64,000 nt of DNA from an uncultured Tissierellia bacterium (GCA_947253765.1 CAMYAK010000008.1:14670-78669), one strand, 5' to 3'; shown: positions 8,775 to 18,648, counted from the first letter of the stretch. Program-made: numbers and translations. The notes: generated from the sequence alone by a model not told the origin.

Positions 8775-10286
8775 TTAATGAAAATCTAAAGAAGATGTAT
8801 TTTTTGTTAAAACATCGTGAGCCCCGCCCTCAACAATTGATGTTGAAGATACTATGGTGAGCTTGGCCTTGTTGTGCAGTTGGTCAAGAGTCAAAGCCCC
8901 GCAGTTGCACATGGTCGATTTTACCTTGGACAGGGTCAGGTTTACGTTGTCTTTCAAGCTTCCTGCATAGGGTACGTAAGAATCAACGCCCTCTTCAAAT
9001 TTTAAGCCTGATTTTCCGCCCAGATCGTACCTCTGCCAATTTCTTGCACGGGCCGAGCCTTCACCCCAATACTCTTTCATCATGGTTCCGTTAACATTGA
9101 TTTTTGCCGTGGGCGACTCGTCAAATCTTGCAAAGTACCTTCCAAGCATACAGAAGTCCGCTCCCATAGCAAGGGCCAGAGTAATGTGGTGGTCGTAAAC
9201 AATGCCGCCGTCCGAGCATACCGGGACATATATTCCTGTTTCTTCAAAATATTTATCCCTTTCCCTGCAGACATCGATAAGGGCAGTGGCCTGACCACGT
9301 CCGATTCCCTTGGTTTCTCTGGTTATGCAGATCGATCCTCCGCCTATTCCGACTTTTACAAAGGCGGCCCCGCAGTCTGCCAAGAATCTGAAGCCGTCAC
9401 CGTCAACCACATTTCCTGCTCCGACCATGACTGAATCGCCATAATGATCCTTAACCCATTTTAGGGTCATTTTCTGCCATTCAGAGAAGCCTTCTGACGA
9501 GTCGATGCAGAGAATATCAGCTCCTGCTTCAACCAGAGCAGGTACCCTTTTTTCATAGTCCCTGGTGTTTATTCCTGCGCCAACCATCAGCCTTTTGTTA
9601 TAATCCAAAAGCTCCATCGGATGCTCTTTGTGCAGCTCATAGTCTTTTCTGAATACAAAGGCTACCAGCCTGTTTTCATCATCTATTATGGGAAGCGCGT
9701 TCAGCTTATGCTCCCAGATCTGGTCATTGGCTTCTGAAAGACTTATGCCCTCTTTTCCTGTAATAACCTGGTCGAAGGGCGTCATAAAGGTTTTAACCTT
9801 CTCATTGCCCATCATACGGCTTAAGCGGTAGTCCCTACTGGTAACTATTCCGACCAGCTTTCCGTGCTTGCTTCCGTCTTCTGTGACTGCCATTGTTGAA
9901 TGACCTGTAATCCTTTTAAGCTCCAGGACATCGTGCAAGGTATCCTCCGGAGAAATGTTGGAATCGGATGGAACAAATCCGGCTTTAAATGACTTGACGC
10001 TCCTGATCATCTCAGCCTGGTCCTCTACTGATTGTGACCCGTATATAAAAGACATGCCGCCTTCTCTGGCAAGAGCGACAGCCATCCTGTCATTTGAAAC
10101 TGACTGCATTATTGCCGAAACCATCGGGATCCCCAGGCTTATTGGTGACTCTTCCTTGCCCTTTTTATATCTTACCAGCGGGGTTTTTAAGTCAACTCTC
10201 TCAGGTATGCATTCACTTGATGAATAGCCGGGAACTAATAGGTATTCATTGAATGTTCTTGACGGTTCTTTTAAATAGCTTGCCAT
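8775..10286 (-). CDS. guaB: Inosine-5'-monophosphate dehydrogenase
   Basis: 503 residues. A TIM-barrel IMPDH domain is interrupted by a pair of CBS modules (about residues 110-230, including MTPFDQVITGKEG). The active-site loop is GGGSICITRE with the catalytic Cys near residue 319, and the mobile flap region is YVPYAGSLKDNV. It oxidises IMP to XMP with NAD, the committed step to GTP. The start MASYLKEPSRTFNEYLL has AAGGAGG upstream. It follows obgE on the same strand with a 34-base gap, so the two are probably co-transcribed. Confidence 0.96.
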   Translation of the reverse strand: MASYLKEPSRTFNEYLLVPGYSSSECIPERVDLKTPLVRYKKGKEESPISLGIPMVSAIMQSVSNDRMAVALAREGGMSFIYGSQSVEDQAEMIRSVKSFKAGFVPSDSNISPEDTLHDVLELKRITGHSTMAVTEDGSKHGKLVGIVTSRDYRLSRMMGNEKVKTFMTPFDQVITGKEGISLSEANDQIWEHKLNALPIIDDENRLVAFVFRKDYELHKEHPMELLDYNKRLMVGAGINTRDYEKRVPALVEAGADILCIDSSEGFSEWQKMTLKWVKDHYGDSVMVGAGNVVDGDGFRFLADCGAAFVKVGIGGGSICITRETKGIGRGQATALIDVCRERDKYFEETGIYVPVCSDGGIVYDHHITLALAMGADFCMLGRYFARFDESPTAKINVNGTMMKEYWGEGSARARNWQRYDLGGKSGLKFEEGVDSYVPYAGSLKDNVNLTLSKVKSTMCNCGALTLDQLHNKAKLTIVSSTSIVEGGAHDVLTKNTSSLDFH

Positions 10287-10320
10287 ATTACCTCCTTAAA
10301 ATTTCTATATCTTTTGAGTT

Positions 10321-11604
10321 TTACAGCCAATCGAAGTTGAAGCCTTCAATGTCTATTGTATCGTCTTCGTCGGGCTCAAAGCTTAGGATCCTATCCATGA
10401 CCCCCATCTCCTCGAGCCTTCTTTCAAAGTTGGAGACCGAGTCTCCATCTGTTATTATCAATCTTCTTGTGAGTTCTTTCAATGGGTCTCCCTTGGCAAT
10501 TATGACATTTCCCTTTCTGGTCACGGTAATGCTGTCATCTTTCTTAAAGAATTGTTCGAGATCGACTATTTCCTCGTCCAGACTTTCGTATGAAATTGGG
10601 AGGCCCTTGAGCTTTTCAAATATTTTATACTTCATCTCCTCCATGCCGTAGGTTGTTGCTGCGGAAATCTCATAAACAGGGATATCCTTATATTCCGAGC
10701 CCTTCAAGTTTTTCATAAAATTGTCAAAGTGATCCGAGCCTTGGGCTATGTCTGTTTTGTTTGCCGCAATCATAGCCAGCTTCTTTGGCAGGTCTTTATT
10801 ATATACTCCGAGTTCCTTCTGAATCGTTAAAAAGTCCTGCCAAGGGTCCCTGCCCTCGCTGCCGGATATATCGACCACGTGAACAAGTAGCCTGGTTCTT
10901 TCTATGTGCTTTAAGAATTCGTCGCCAAGTCCTGCTCCTTGTCCGGCCCCTTCTATTAGACCGGGTATATCAGCTATGGTAAATGACCTGCCCTCACCGC
11001 AATCCACAACCCCTAAATTTGGCTCCAGGGTCGTAAAGTGGTAATTTGCAATCTTGGGCTTGGCGTTTGAATATATTGACAATATGGTTGATTTTCCGAC
11101 ATTAGGTAAGCCGACCAAGCCAACGTCCGCAATCAGCTTCAGTTCCAGAATTACCGACAGCTCCTGGCCTAATCCTCCCGGTATGGCAAATCTGGGGGCC
11201 TGCCTTGTTGAAGTCTTGAAATGAACATTTCCTTTTCCGCCCCTACCGCCTTTGACAATAAGGAAGGTCTGGCCCTTTTCAACCATGTCACATAAGGCTG
11301 AGCCGGTCTTGGCTTCTCTGATTATGGTCCCTATGGGGACTTTTAAATACAGGTCTTCTCCCGCCTTGCCGAACATTTTCTTGCCCCGGCCGGGTTCTCC
11401 GCTCTCCGCCTTATAGCTTCCTTGGTATTTGTAGTCCAAAAGTGTTCTTATATTAGGATCGGCAATGAAATATATTGATCCTCCCCGACCCCCGTCGCCT
11501 CCATCAGGGCCTCCGGCAGGAACGAATTTTTCCCTTCTCCAGGAAATCGCCCCGTCTCCTCCCCTTCCGGCCTTCAATTTTAATTTTGCTCTATCTATGA
11601 ACAT
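10321..11604 (-). CDS. obgE: GTPase Obg/CgtA
   Basis: 427 residues: the glycine-rich Obg domain (MFIDRAKLKLKAGRGGDGAISWRRE), a G domain with G1 GLPNVGKST, G3 DIPGLIEGA and G4 NKTD, and a C-terminal OCT domain ending FEPDEDDTIDIEG. It binds the large ribosomal subunit and takes part in 50S assembly and stress control. Its place just after rplU-prp-rpmA is the classic arrangement. AAAGGAG lies before the ATG. Confidence 0.97.
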   Translation of the reverse strand: MFIDRAKLKLKAGRGGDGAISWRREKFVPAGGPDGGDGGRGGSIYFIADPNIRTLLDYKYQGSYKAESGEPGRGKKMFGKAGEDLYLKVPIGTIIREAKTGSALCDMVEKGQTFLIVKGGRGGKGNVHFKTSTRQAPRFAIPGGLGQELSVILELKLIADVGLVGLPNVGKSTILSIYSNAKPKIANYHFTTLEPNLGVVDCGEGRSFTIADIPGLIEGAGQGAGLGDEFLKHIERTRLLVHVVDISGSEGRDPWQDFLTIQKELGVYNKDLPKKLAMIAANKTDIAQGSDHFDNFMKNLKGSEYKDIPVYEISAATTYGMEEMKYKIFEKLKGLPISYESLDEEIVDLEQFFKKDDSITVTRKGNVIIAKGDPLKELTRRLIITDGDSVSNFERRLEEMGVMDRILSFEPDEDDTIDIEGFNFDWL

Positions 11605-11653
11605 GCTTATCTCCTTTACACAAAATTTGGAGAAATGGTCTGAAATTAAATAA

Positions 11654-11683
11654 GAAAAAAGGACCGCCGTGCGGCCCTTGATT
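11654..11683 (-). terminator. Hairpin terminator after rpmA
   Basis: Minus-strand stem AAGGGCCGC/GCGGTCCTT with a three-base loop runs into a T-run. It separates the ribosomal-protein genes from obgE and may be partial (attenuating), since obgE has little room for another promoter. Confidence 0.75.
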
Positions 11684-11694
11684 TTTCATTATAA

Positions 11695-11985
11695 CTAAGC
11701 ACTTGCTTCCTCTACCGGATAAACGCTTACTTTCTTTCTTCTCTTTCCCATATGCTCAAAGCGTACAAAGCCATCAGCAACTGCAAACAAGGTATCATCG
11801 GATCCCTTCTTTACGCCGATACCGGGATGAATGTGTGTTCCTCTCTGGCGAACTATTATATTTCCGGTTCTGACGAAAACTCCGTCATGCTTCTTAACTC
11901 CAAGTCTTTGAGCTCTTGAATCACGGCCGTTCTTTGAGGATGAAACACCCTTTTTACTTGAAAATAGCTGTAAATAAAATTTCAT
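11695..11985 (-). CDS. rpmA: 50S ribosomal protein L27 (precursor)
   Basis: 96 residues, complete L27 with the core GVKKHDGVFVRTGNIIVRQRGT. The N-terminus MKFYLQLFSSKKG carries the Firmicute extension that Prp removes; by analogy with the staphylococcal LQFF/A site the cut should fall after F8, exposing the SSKKG tail that reaches the peptidyl-transferase centre. It overlaps prp by 4 bases (ATGA). Confidence 0.97.
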   Translation of the reverse strand: MKFYLQLFSSKKGVSSSKNGRDSRAQRLGVKKHDGVFVRTGNIIVRQRGTHIHPGIGVKKGSDDTLFAVADGFVRFEHMGKRRKKVSVYPVEEASA

Positions 11986-12338
11986 CTTGTCTTTCCTTTC
12001 TTAGTCTCTATATTAAAGTATTGAGGATATTGGTCCTTTAGCTGGTTTATATTATAAGAAAAAACCTCCAAGGTAAACTGGATCAATTTTTCTTTTTCAG
12101 CATCTCCACACTCCTCCACTTTTACTTCCATAAATCCCTGCTTAAACTCCAGGCTCAGTCCCTCTTTTATATTCAGGACCCCTGTCAAAGCATTAACGGA
12201 ATCTGTAGCCAGTGTTGAAGCTGCACAGCATACCAGGTCTTTGCCTCTTACATCCGAGTCAGCATGGCCCTTCATGATGAAGCCTGCCAGTCTCTCGAAA
12301 TCATTACTTTTTTCCTTTAAAATCCTTACTTCTATCAT
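11982..12338 (-). CDS. prp: Ribosomal-processing cysteine protease Prp
   Basis: 118 residues of the Prp (YsxB-like) family. The catalytic pair is H25 in KGHAD and C37 in DLVCCAAS, 12 residues apart as in the family. It cleaves the L27 N-terminal extension, which is encoded by the next gene. The start codon overlaps the rplU stop by one base (TGATG), so the three genes rplU-prp-rpmA are tightly coupled. Confidence 0.96.
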   Translation of the reverse strand: MIEVRILKEKSNDFERLAGFIMKGHADSDVRGKDLVCCAASTLATDSVNALTGVLNIKEGLSLEFKQGFMEVKVEECGDAEKEKLIQFTLEVFSYNINQLKDQYPQYFNIETKKGKTR

Positions 12339-12646
12339 CAGCCGTTGATTTTTTCCACAACAATCTGTGTGTATGGCTGGCGATGACCCTGTTTACGTTT
12401 GTAGCCCTTTTTGGACTTGAATTTTCCGACTACTATCTTCTTGCCCTTGCCGTGGTTTTCAATTTTGCATTCAACCGAGGCACCTTCAAGATAAGGGCTG
12501 CCAAGCTTTAAAGAATCTCCACCAAGCATGAGAACCTTGTCCAACTGAACTTTATCTCCTGCTTCTCCTGCCAGTTTTTCAACACGTAGGCTCTGGCCTT
12601 CCTCTACGCGGTACTGTTTACCGCCTGTCTCTACTATAGCGTACAT
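12338..12646 (-). CDS. rplU: 50S ribosomal protein L21
   Basis: 102 residues, full length, starting MYAIVETGGKQYRVEEGQ and containing the basic KFKSKKGYKRKQGHRQPYT signature that binds 23S rRNA. First gene of the rplU-prp-rpmA operon, with a structured leader and promoter upstream. Confidence 0.98.
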   Translation of the reverse strand: MYAIVETGGKQYRVEEGQSLRVEKLAGEAGDKVQLDKVLMLGGDSLKLGSPYLEGASVECKIENHGKGKKIVVGKFKSKKGYKRKQGHRQPYTQIVVEKING

Positions 12647-12734
12647 AAAAACTCCTAATCTGTCAGACTCGCCTTGTGAGGTATTGCCTCGGCAATTTAC
12701 TAAGAACCTCTTCCGTGCGGTTATACACCTGTGT
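12647..12734 (-). promoter_or_regulatory. L21-type ribosomal protein leader
   Basis: The minus-strand untranslated leader contains GTGTATAACCGCACGGAAG, GAGGTTCTTAG, a hairpin GCCGAGGCAATACCTC and AAGGCGAGTCTGACAG before the rplU ATG. These blocks agree with what I recall of the Firmicute L21 leader family, thought to mediate autoregulation. A covariance-model search was not possible here. Confidence 0.65.
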
Positions 12735-12764
12735 ATTGTAACATCTTCAAGGCCTCTATGTAAA
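12735..12764 (-). promoter_or_regulatory. Promoter of the rplU operon
   Basis: On the minus strand TTTACA and TACAAT are separated by 18 bases and lie at the start of the leader. The -35 box is only about 20 bases from the PBP2 stop codon. Confidence 0.75.
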
Positions 12765-12784
12765 GCCTTTTATGCTAATCTTTA

Positions 12785-15700
12785 CTACTCACCCACTGTT
12801 TGTCTAGGCCCGCTATCATTAACCGAATTTTCCGGATTCTGCATTCTTTCAAGTTCCTGTGTCGTCAAGGGCTTATATGTCTCCATACCGTCGTAGTAGG
12901 AATCCGAGTATGACTTGTTGGTCCACTCAAGCCCGAAATACTCCGAGTAAAGATCCCTTAAAACCGGAATCAGGTTGCTTGAAAGACGGCCCAATGGCAT
13001 GTATATCAGGTTTGCTATTTCCGGCTTATCCAGCGGCGCAAAGCCCATGACCCAAATATGGGGTGAGTAATTCTTTCCTGTCCTTGGATCCTTGTCATCC
13101 CTGGTAGCGGTTCCTGTTTTTAAGGCTGACGGGAAGGGAAGAGTATTTATTCCATTTTTATCAAGTGCGGCCCTTCTCATTCCTTCGACCACAATATTAA
13201 AGTTTTTCTTTTTAATATCTATATCCGTCTTTTTGGGCAGCTGCTTATATATAAGCGTTTCATTATCCGGCGACCTTATTTCCTTTACCAGGCTGAACTG
13301 CATCTTCTCCCCCCTATTTGCAATACTTACGTCAACTCCCATCATTGTGATTGGCGTATAGGAGTTCTGGCCCTGGCCGATCATTGTGTTGCATGAGTCC
13401 GCCTTTGTCCAGCCGATTTGGTTGAAGTAGCTGTATTTTAGGGTATCGACAAGACCGGCCTTATTCCCGGGCAGAGGCTCAAGGGATTGGTAACCCATGT
13501 TGTCCAGAGTCTTTAAAAGAGCATTTCTGGACTGCTTTGATTCGTCCTTTGACCAGGACATAATAAGCTTAATATCTTCTTCTATATCTTTACCGGTCTT
13601 GGTAACCCCGGACTTCTTATATTTTGAAAGATTGGCCTCAAGATATTTTTGAAGCAGTATAAGCGAAAGCTTTGTTTTACCCTCCTGTGTAGGGATATTG
13701 TTCTTGCTCTCTGCGGGCACATTTATCTCTACACCCGAGTGCTGGTCCATACCCAGCTTTTTAGCCGTTTCCGCCAGCTGGTCAACTTCAAGCTTAAAAC
13801 CGGGTTCTCCCCCGGCCCTATTCTCCATCCCCAATCCCAATGTATAGAAATAGGAGTTACATGAATGCCTTATTGCCTCATATAAGTTCTGGTATCCATG
13901 CCCTGCGGGATAAACCCAGCATTTGAAAATTGTATCTCCCACCTTCATTGATCCGGTACAGTTTACCGAGCTTTCGGGGTTAAGTCCGTGCTCCAGGGCT
14001 GAAAGTGCCACAACCGGCTTAAGTGATGACCCCGGTTGGACAGCGCTTTGAGTTATAAGGTTCAGCAAGGGAAGGGGCTTATCCTTGTCAGGATTGTTAT
14101 CCCCCCTAAGGTTCTCCCAATCCTGGTTGGATATACCGGTAACAAATAAGTTCGGATCATATCCCGGATATGAAACCATAGCCTTAACCTCACCTGTTCT
14201 TGGATCTGCTGAAACGCTTGATCCTGAGCTGATGCTTGATGACCACAGGGTCGGGCTTACACCCCAAGGAGAAACATAGTTAACCCCTTTCTTTATTGCT
14301 TTTATGGCATTTTTTATTATTTTTTCGCAAGCTTCCTGGTATTTTATGTCTATGGAAAGGTATAGGTTGTTCCCCGCCTTAGGCTCCGTCTTTGTCAAAA
14401 TTTCAGTCCTATTGCCCTTGGAATCTATCCTTACCAGCTCCTTACCCGGAACCCCTCGCAGGGTTTCTTCAAAGCTCTCCTCAACTCCGGTTTTTCCAAT
14501 CAGTTCCCCCGGTAAGTAGCCCTTGCCTTTTATATATTTTTTTACCTCTTCCTCGGCTGCAATTTTTCCTATGTAGCCGAGAACATGACAGGCAGCCTCT
14601 CCATGGGGATAGAAACGGATGGATTCTCGTGAAACCCCTATGCCCGTCATAGCCGGTATATTTTCCTCAACCTTGGCAACCATTTCATTCGAAAGCTCGT
14701 AGCATAGGTTGAGAGGAGCGTAAGAGCTTGAAGCCTTGAACATTATCTTATCTTGGGTAACAAGTTTCCCGTATGTCCAAATCGGATCCTCAAGCTCTTC
14801 TATCTTTCTTTTTTCAAGGATTTTTACAAAGGCATCCTGAGGCTTATCGTCTTTCAACTTATATCTTTTAAAGAAATCTTCAAGATCCTTTTCAAGTGTG
14901 TATTTCCAAAGCTTTATATTTACTCCCGGGTAAATTCCCCGGGTAAAAAGAGAATCCTGTGCCAGGTCCTTATAGTCGTCGGATACAATTATCTCATCAA
15001 GGATCTTGTGTTTTCTTCCCAGCTTTATCAGCCTTTCTATAGGCTTCTCCTCAGTATCCTCATCCTTCTCATAGGCTATGGTTATGGATTTGGCATCCGA
15101 ATTGATTTTATATGTTAAGTTAAGGTTGGATTCAAGTGTGTTTAACTTATTTATCAGGGCTTCAGCCGGTATATAAAATTGATTATCCTTTCCTACCGAC
15201 ATTGAACTGAGAAAGCCCTCCAAAGAGACATTCTTAACCATGCTTATAAAATCACCTTGGGCCTCGCTGTCGACCTTTATTTCAGGATATCTTTGGTGGA
15301 GGAGGCCCTTCTTTTTTAAAAGATCCTCTTTGTATGTATAAACAAAATCTTCCAGTACCAAGTTTCCCTGCAAAGACTTACTTTTCAGAATATCAAATGC
15401 AATTTTTCTTGATGCCGGATGGTTCATTATCTGGGTAAGGATTGCCGGATTGTCTTTTACCTGCTTAGCCAAAAAACTAATCGGTGTTTCGCTTGGATTT
15501 AAAATTTTTTCATCGATCATTTTTTTATATGCAGGTGAGCTGTCATCGTAGCTTATTCCCAAATCCCCGTTAATAGCTACTTTTAATGGCAGGGCGCGGC
15601 CCTTTAAAGAGAAAGCCTTTAAAGCCCTGGCACCGATAGAAATCCTGTAATCTTCCTTGTCTGCCGCTTTATATACACCTTTAATCCAGTCTTGGATCAG

Positions 15701-16144
15701 GTTGTTATCAACAAGAAGCTGCTCGGCCTTGCTTTGCGGCGTGCTGACCTCTTTAAAATAGTCTTCATCTTCAGCGTAACGAAAAACATACAGGGAAATC
15801 GGGAAATCATCCAGATAGTCAACACCGTCCAAATCCATATATCTTACGAGCTCTTTCAGAGTTTTGTCCTTCTGATCGGATCTAAGAGACTTGAAATCGT
15901 CTTTATAGCTCCTGGCGGAATATGAAATCCGGGTTCCTGCAAGAAGCTCTCCATTGCAATCATAGATGTTTCCCCTGGGCGCAGTGATCTGAATTTCCTT
16001 TGTCCTCTTGTCCTCAGAAAGGCTCCTATAAGAGTCCCCGTTTTTTATGGTCAGGTCATATAGCTTCAAAATAAGTACAAACATCAACAGGCTTAAAGCA
16101 ATTATTATTATACCTGTGCGAATTTTTTTACTCCGGTTGACCAT
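12785..16144 (-). CDS. mrdA: Penicillin-binding protein 2 (class B transpeptidase), extra-long form
   Basis: 1119 residues; PBP2 is usually 600-750. One N-terminal membrane helix (about residues 9-29) is followed by a long extracellular pedestal and a C-terminal transpeptidase domain with S706-S-L-K709, S761-C-N763 and K1009-T-G-T. All active-site motifs are intact. The extra length lies before the transpeptidase domain (roughly residues 100-500) and has no recognisable domain. It cross-links peptidoglycan during cell elongation with MreB, MreC and MreD, whose genes lie immediately upstream. GGAG precedes the ATG. The tail ends with a short hydrophilic stretch. Confidence 0.93.
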   Translation of the reverse strand: MVNRSKKIRTGIIIIALSLLMFVLILKLYDLTIKNGDSYRSLSEDKRTKEIQITAPRGNIYDCNGELLAGTRISYSARSYKDDFKSLRSDQKDKTLKELVRYMDLDGVDYLDDFPISLYVFRYAEDEDYFKEVSTPQSKAEQLLVDNNLIQDWIKGVYKAADKEDYRISIGARALKAFSLKGRALPLKVAINGDLGISYDDSSPAYKKMIDEKILNPSETPISFLAKQVKDNPAILTQIMNHPASRKIAFDILKSKSLQGNLVLEDFVYTYKEDLLKKKGLLHQRYPEIKVDSEAQGDFISMVKNVSLEGFLSSMSVGKDNQFYIPAEALINKLNTLESNLNLTYKINSDAKSITIAYEKDEDTEEKPIERLIKLGRKHKILDEIIVSDDYKDLAQDSLFTRGIYPGVNIKLWKYTLEKDLEDFFKRYKLKDDKPQDAFVKILEKRKIEELEDPIWTYGKLVTQDKIMFKASSSYAPLNLCYELSNEMVAKVEENIPAMTGIGVSRESIRFYPHGEAACHVLGYIGKIAAEEEVKKYIKGKGYLPGELIGKTGVEESFEETLRGVPGKELVRIDSKGNRTEILTKTEPKAGNNLYLSIDIKYQEACEKIIKNAIKAIKKGVNYVSPWGVSPTLWSSSISSGSSVSADPRTGEVKAMVSYPGYDPNLFVTGISNQDWENLRGDNNPDKDKPLPLLNLITQSAVQPGSSLKPVVALSALEHGLNPESSVNCTGSMKVGDTIFKCWVYPAGHGYQNLYEAIRHSCNSYFYTLGLGMENRAGGEPGFKLEVDQLAETAKKLGMDQHSGVEINVPAESKNNIPTQEGKTKLSLILLQKYLEANLSKYKKSGVTKTGKDIEEDIKLIMSWSKDESKQSRNALLKTLDNMGYQSLEPLPGNKAGLVDTLKYSYFNQIGWTKADSCNTMIGQGQNSYTPITMMGVDVSIANRGEKMQFSLVKEIRSPDNETLIYKQLPKKTDIDIKKKNFNIVVEGMRRAALDKNGINTLPFPSALKTGTATRDDKDPRTGKNYSPHIWVMGFAPLDKPEIANLIYMPLGRLSSNLIPVLRDLYSEYFGLEWTNKSYSDSYYDGMETYKPLTTQELERMQNPENSVNDSGPRQTVGE

Positions 16145-16155
16145 TTAGGCTCCCT

Positions 16156-16656
16156 TCAAATTCCGGTAAATTTTCTTATCGGATATGGCGGTATGAATTT
16201 CTTCATAATAAAAACAAATATAAAATACAGCCCCATATTTAAAAAGCCTTCAAAAATGGCAGGCCCCTTCAAATATGAAACCTGAGCAAGCTTGGGATCT
16301 ATCAACATGGCTATTAAAATCACGCCGATCTTGGCAATTATGCTTGCAGCAAAAACGAAAACCGCCCCGGTTAATATACGACCTCCACCGTTTTTAAGGA
16401 GTTTTCCGGATACGTAGCCTATCAGGAAATATATCAGTGCGTGTACGCCAAGCACATTGGAAAACATCACATCTTCCATCAGGCCCAAGCCCAGACCGGT
16501 ATAAGCCGCCCAATCCCTTCCATACAACATAGCTAAGCAAATTATAAAAACTATGAATAAATTTGCTGTTGCCGAAAAAATGTTTATGGCTGACAATATC
16601 CCCGACTGAACCACTATCACTGCCAAAGTGAGGATAGCAAATCTCTTTTTATTCAT
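16156..16656 (-). CDS. mreD: Rod shape-determining protein MreD
   Basis: 166 residues with about five hydrophobic segments, matching MreD in size and topology. It is an integral membrane partner of MreC and PBP2 in the elongasome. Its ATG overlaps the mreC stop by 4 bases (ATGA) behind GGAGGAGG, and PBP2 follows after 11 bases. Sequence conservation in MreD is low, so the call rests partly on position. Confidence 0.93.
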   Translation of the reverse strand: MNKKRFAILTLAVIVVQSGILSAINIFSATANLFIVFIICLAMLYGRDWAAYTGLGLGLMEDVMFSNVLGVHALIYFLIGYVSGKLLKNGGGRILTGAVFVFAASIIAKIGVILIAMLIDPKLAQVSYLKGPAIFEGFLNMGLYFIFVFIMKKFIPPYPIRKFTGI

Positions 16657-17528
16657 CTTGCCTCCTCCTCAAGTTTCACTTTTGATGCATCTTCTACATG
16701 CATAACTAGGAGCCTGTAAAGTCTGTTGAAGTCCACTGAGGTCTTGACTGAAACATTCTTGGTCAGGCCGTCCTCCGATGAGCTTATCTTGGTAACCTTT
16801 CCAATCAGAATGCCCCTGGGATATACACCGCCTATGCCTGAGGTTAAAACATCTTCTCCTTCTTTTACAGGTGTTTGCGGATCAAGCAAGTATCCGAACA
16901 AGTCTTCCTTGTCACGGTCATTTATTATTCCGTATCCGCCACTCTCGGCGAATATTGCTGATATATTATTGGACATATCCAAGATTGATGATACTTTTGC
17001 GTAGTTCAAGCCCACCTCGTAGACTTTTCCTACCAGGCCCGCAATGGCAGGCTCATCTTTGCTTTTATTGCCCACCATAACGATGTCTCCCTGTTTGATG
17101 CCCGAGAGACTCCCCTTGTTGAGTATAAACCTCACATAGTGGCCGCCGGTATCGGAAGCTGAAACATTGGCCTCTATAAGTTTGTCCTGATTTATTTTTC
17201 TCAACTCGGACTGGCCCTTAAGAATCTCCGACTCATTTATTACCAGGCCCAGCCGGTCTATCATTGACTTGAGCTTTATATTTTCTTCCCTCAGGTTCCT
17301 TATCTCAACCTGGTCAGCCTTCTCCCCGAATAGCCTGTCATACATCTTATAGGCCGATTGGGAAACTGAATAAAAGAGGCTGTTGATCGGTGCAACCGCC
17401 GTGTTCAATATCCTTGACGGAAGTTTAGAGGTCGACGGGTTCCTGCTTGAAAAGAATATGAGAAGGACCAGGAGAACCGTTGTCGCATAAAATCTTATCC
17501 TGTCTTTTCTCTTTTTTCTATCATACAT
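16653..17528 (-). CDS. mreC: Rod shape-determining protein MreC
   Basis: 291 residues: one N-terminal membrane helix (about 10-27), a coiled coil (about 65-100, NLREENIKLKSMIDRLGL) and an extracellular beta domain with LTSGIGGVYPRGILIGKV, which is diagnostic. It scaffolds PBP2 and MreB. Its start overlaps the mreB stop (TGATG). Confidence 0.96.
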   Translation of the reverse strand: MYDRKKRKDRIRFYATTVLLVLLIFFSSRNPSTSKLPSRILNTAVAPINSLFYSVSQSAYKMYDRLFGEKADQVEIRNLREENIKLKSMIDRLGLVINESEILKGQSELRKINQDKLIEANVSASDTGGHYVRFILNKGSLSGIKQGDIVMVGNKSKDEPAIAGLVGKVYEVGLNYAKVSSILDMSNNISAIFAESGGYGIINDRDKEDLFGYLLDPQTPVKEGEDVLTSGIGGVYPRGILIGKVTKISSSEDGLTKNVSVKTSVDFNRLYRLLVMHVEDASKVKLEEEAR

Positions 17529-18583
17529 CAGACTCTTCCCCTAACATCACTTTTTTTGCTTCTAAGCAGGATCAAGCATCCATTTGCAACATCTTCCACA
17601 GGATTTTCAGACATGATAACCTTTATCTCAAGTTTATTTCCCAGGTATTGGGCCAAGCCGTCTAAAAGGGCCAGGCCTCCGGTCAGACAAAGTCCCCTTC
17701 CCACTATCTCGGCAGCCAGCTCTGGCGGTGTTTTTTCAAGCGTCTTTTTAATGCACAGGGCCAATTCCTGTCCAAACTTTTCAAATACGGGATAGAGATC
17801 AGACCCATATACATCTATACTTCTGGGCATGCCGCTCAGGGCGTCACGTCCTCCGATCTGCATGGCATTTTTTTGCTTGTCCGCAGCCAAGCTTCCAATC
17901 TCTATCTTTAAAGACTCTGCGCTGTTTTCTCCTATGATAATGTCGAACTTGTTCCTCAAGAGCTTACTTATTTCTTTATCTAAGTAATCCCCTCCCTTGT
18001 GGAGACATTGGGATGTAATTAGTCCGTATGTACTTACTATTGATACGCTGCTTATACCCGCGCCGCAATCAACAACCAGGGCTCCACCTGAACCCGACTT
18101 CTTTTCTATAAAGCCTGCCCCATAAGCTGCGGCCAGGGCCTGGTCCACCAAGATCACTTCTCTGGCACCGGCCTGGTAAACAGCATCCTGCAAGGCTCTT
18201 TGCTCGATATCGCCTCCAAAAGATGACATAGCCATAACAACAGCCGGCCCGAAGAGACAGAAGTTTGGTCCTGTTTCATGTATATAGTATTCTATTAAGG
18301 CCTTGCTAAGTTCAAAATCAGACACGGCCCCATTTGAAAAGGGCTTGACGGCCACAAGGTTCTCCGGCGACTTGCCGATCAGGTCCTTGGCGGCCTTGCC
18401 CTTTGCCAGCACTTTCTTGCTGACTATATCAAGCGCCAAAACTGAAGGGTCATTCTTTATAATCCCCTTATCTGAAGTTGCCACAATGATATTTGCCGTT
18501 CCCATGTCTATAGCCATGTTCGGGGCATAGACGCTAAAATGTTTTGAGGCCATAGATGCTAATTCCTTCCTCTTATCAGTCAT
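17528..18583 (-). CDS. mreB: Rod shape-determining protein MreB
   Basis: 351-residue actin homologue. Phosphate-1 loop AIDMGTANIIVATSDKG, the VDQALAAAYGAG segment, phosphate-2 loop LVVDCGAGISSVSIV and adenosine motif CLTGGLALLDGL are all present. It forms membrane-bound filaments that guide wall synthesis. First gene of mreB-mreC-mreD-mrdA. A clear TATAAT box (18612-18617 on the complement) lies about 30 bases upstream but no good -35 box was found. Confidence 0.95.
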   Translation of the reverse strand: MTDKRKELASMASKHFSVYAPNMAIDMGTANIIVATSDKGIIKNDPSVLALDIVSKKVLAKGKAAKDLIGKSPENLVAVKPFSNGAVSDFELSKALIEYYIHETGPNFCLFGPAVVMAMSSFGGDIEQRALQDAVYQAGAREVILVDQALAAAYGAGFIEKKSGSGGALVVDCGAGISSVSIVSTYGLITSQCLHKGGDYLDKEISKLLRNKFDIIIGENSAESLKIEIGSLAADKQKNAMQIGGRDALSGMPRSIDVYGSDLYPVFEKFGQELALCIKKTLEKTPPELAAEIVGRGLCLTGGLALLDGLAQYLGNKLEIKVIMSENPVEDVANGCLILLRSKKSDVRGRV

Positions 18584-18648
18584 AATACTTTATATTTTAA
18601 TTCTGATATTCATTATATACTCTAATTGCATTTTTCTCATTTTGATTT

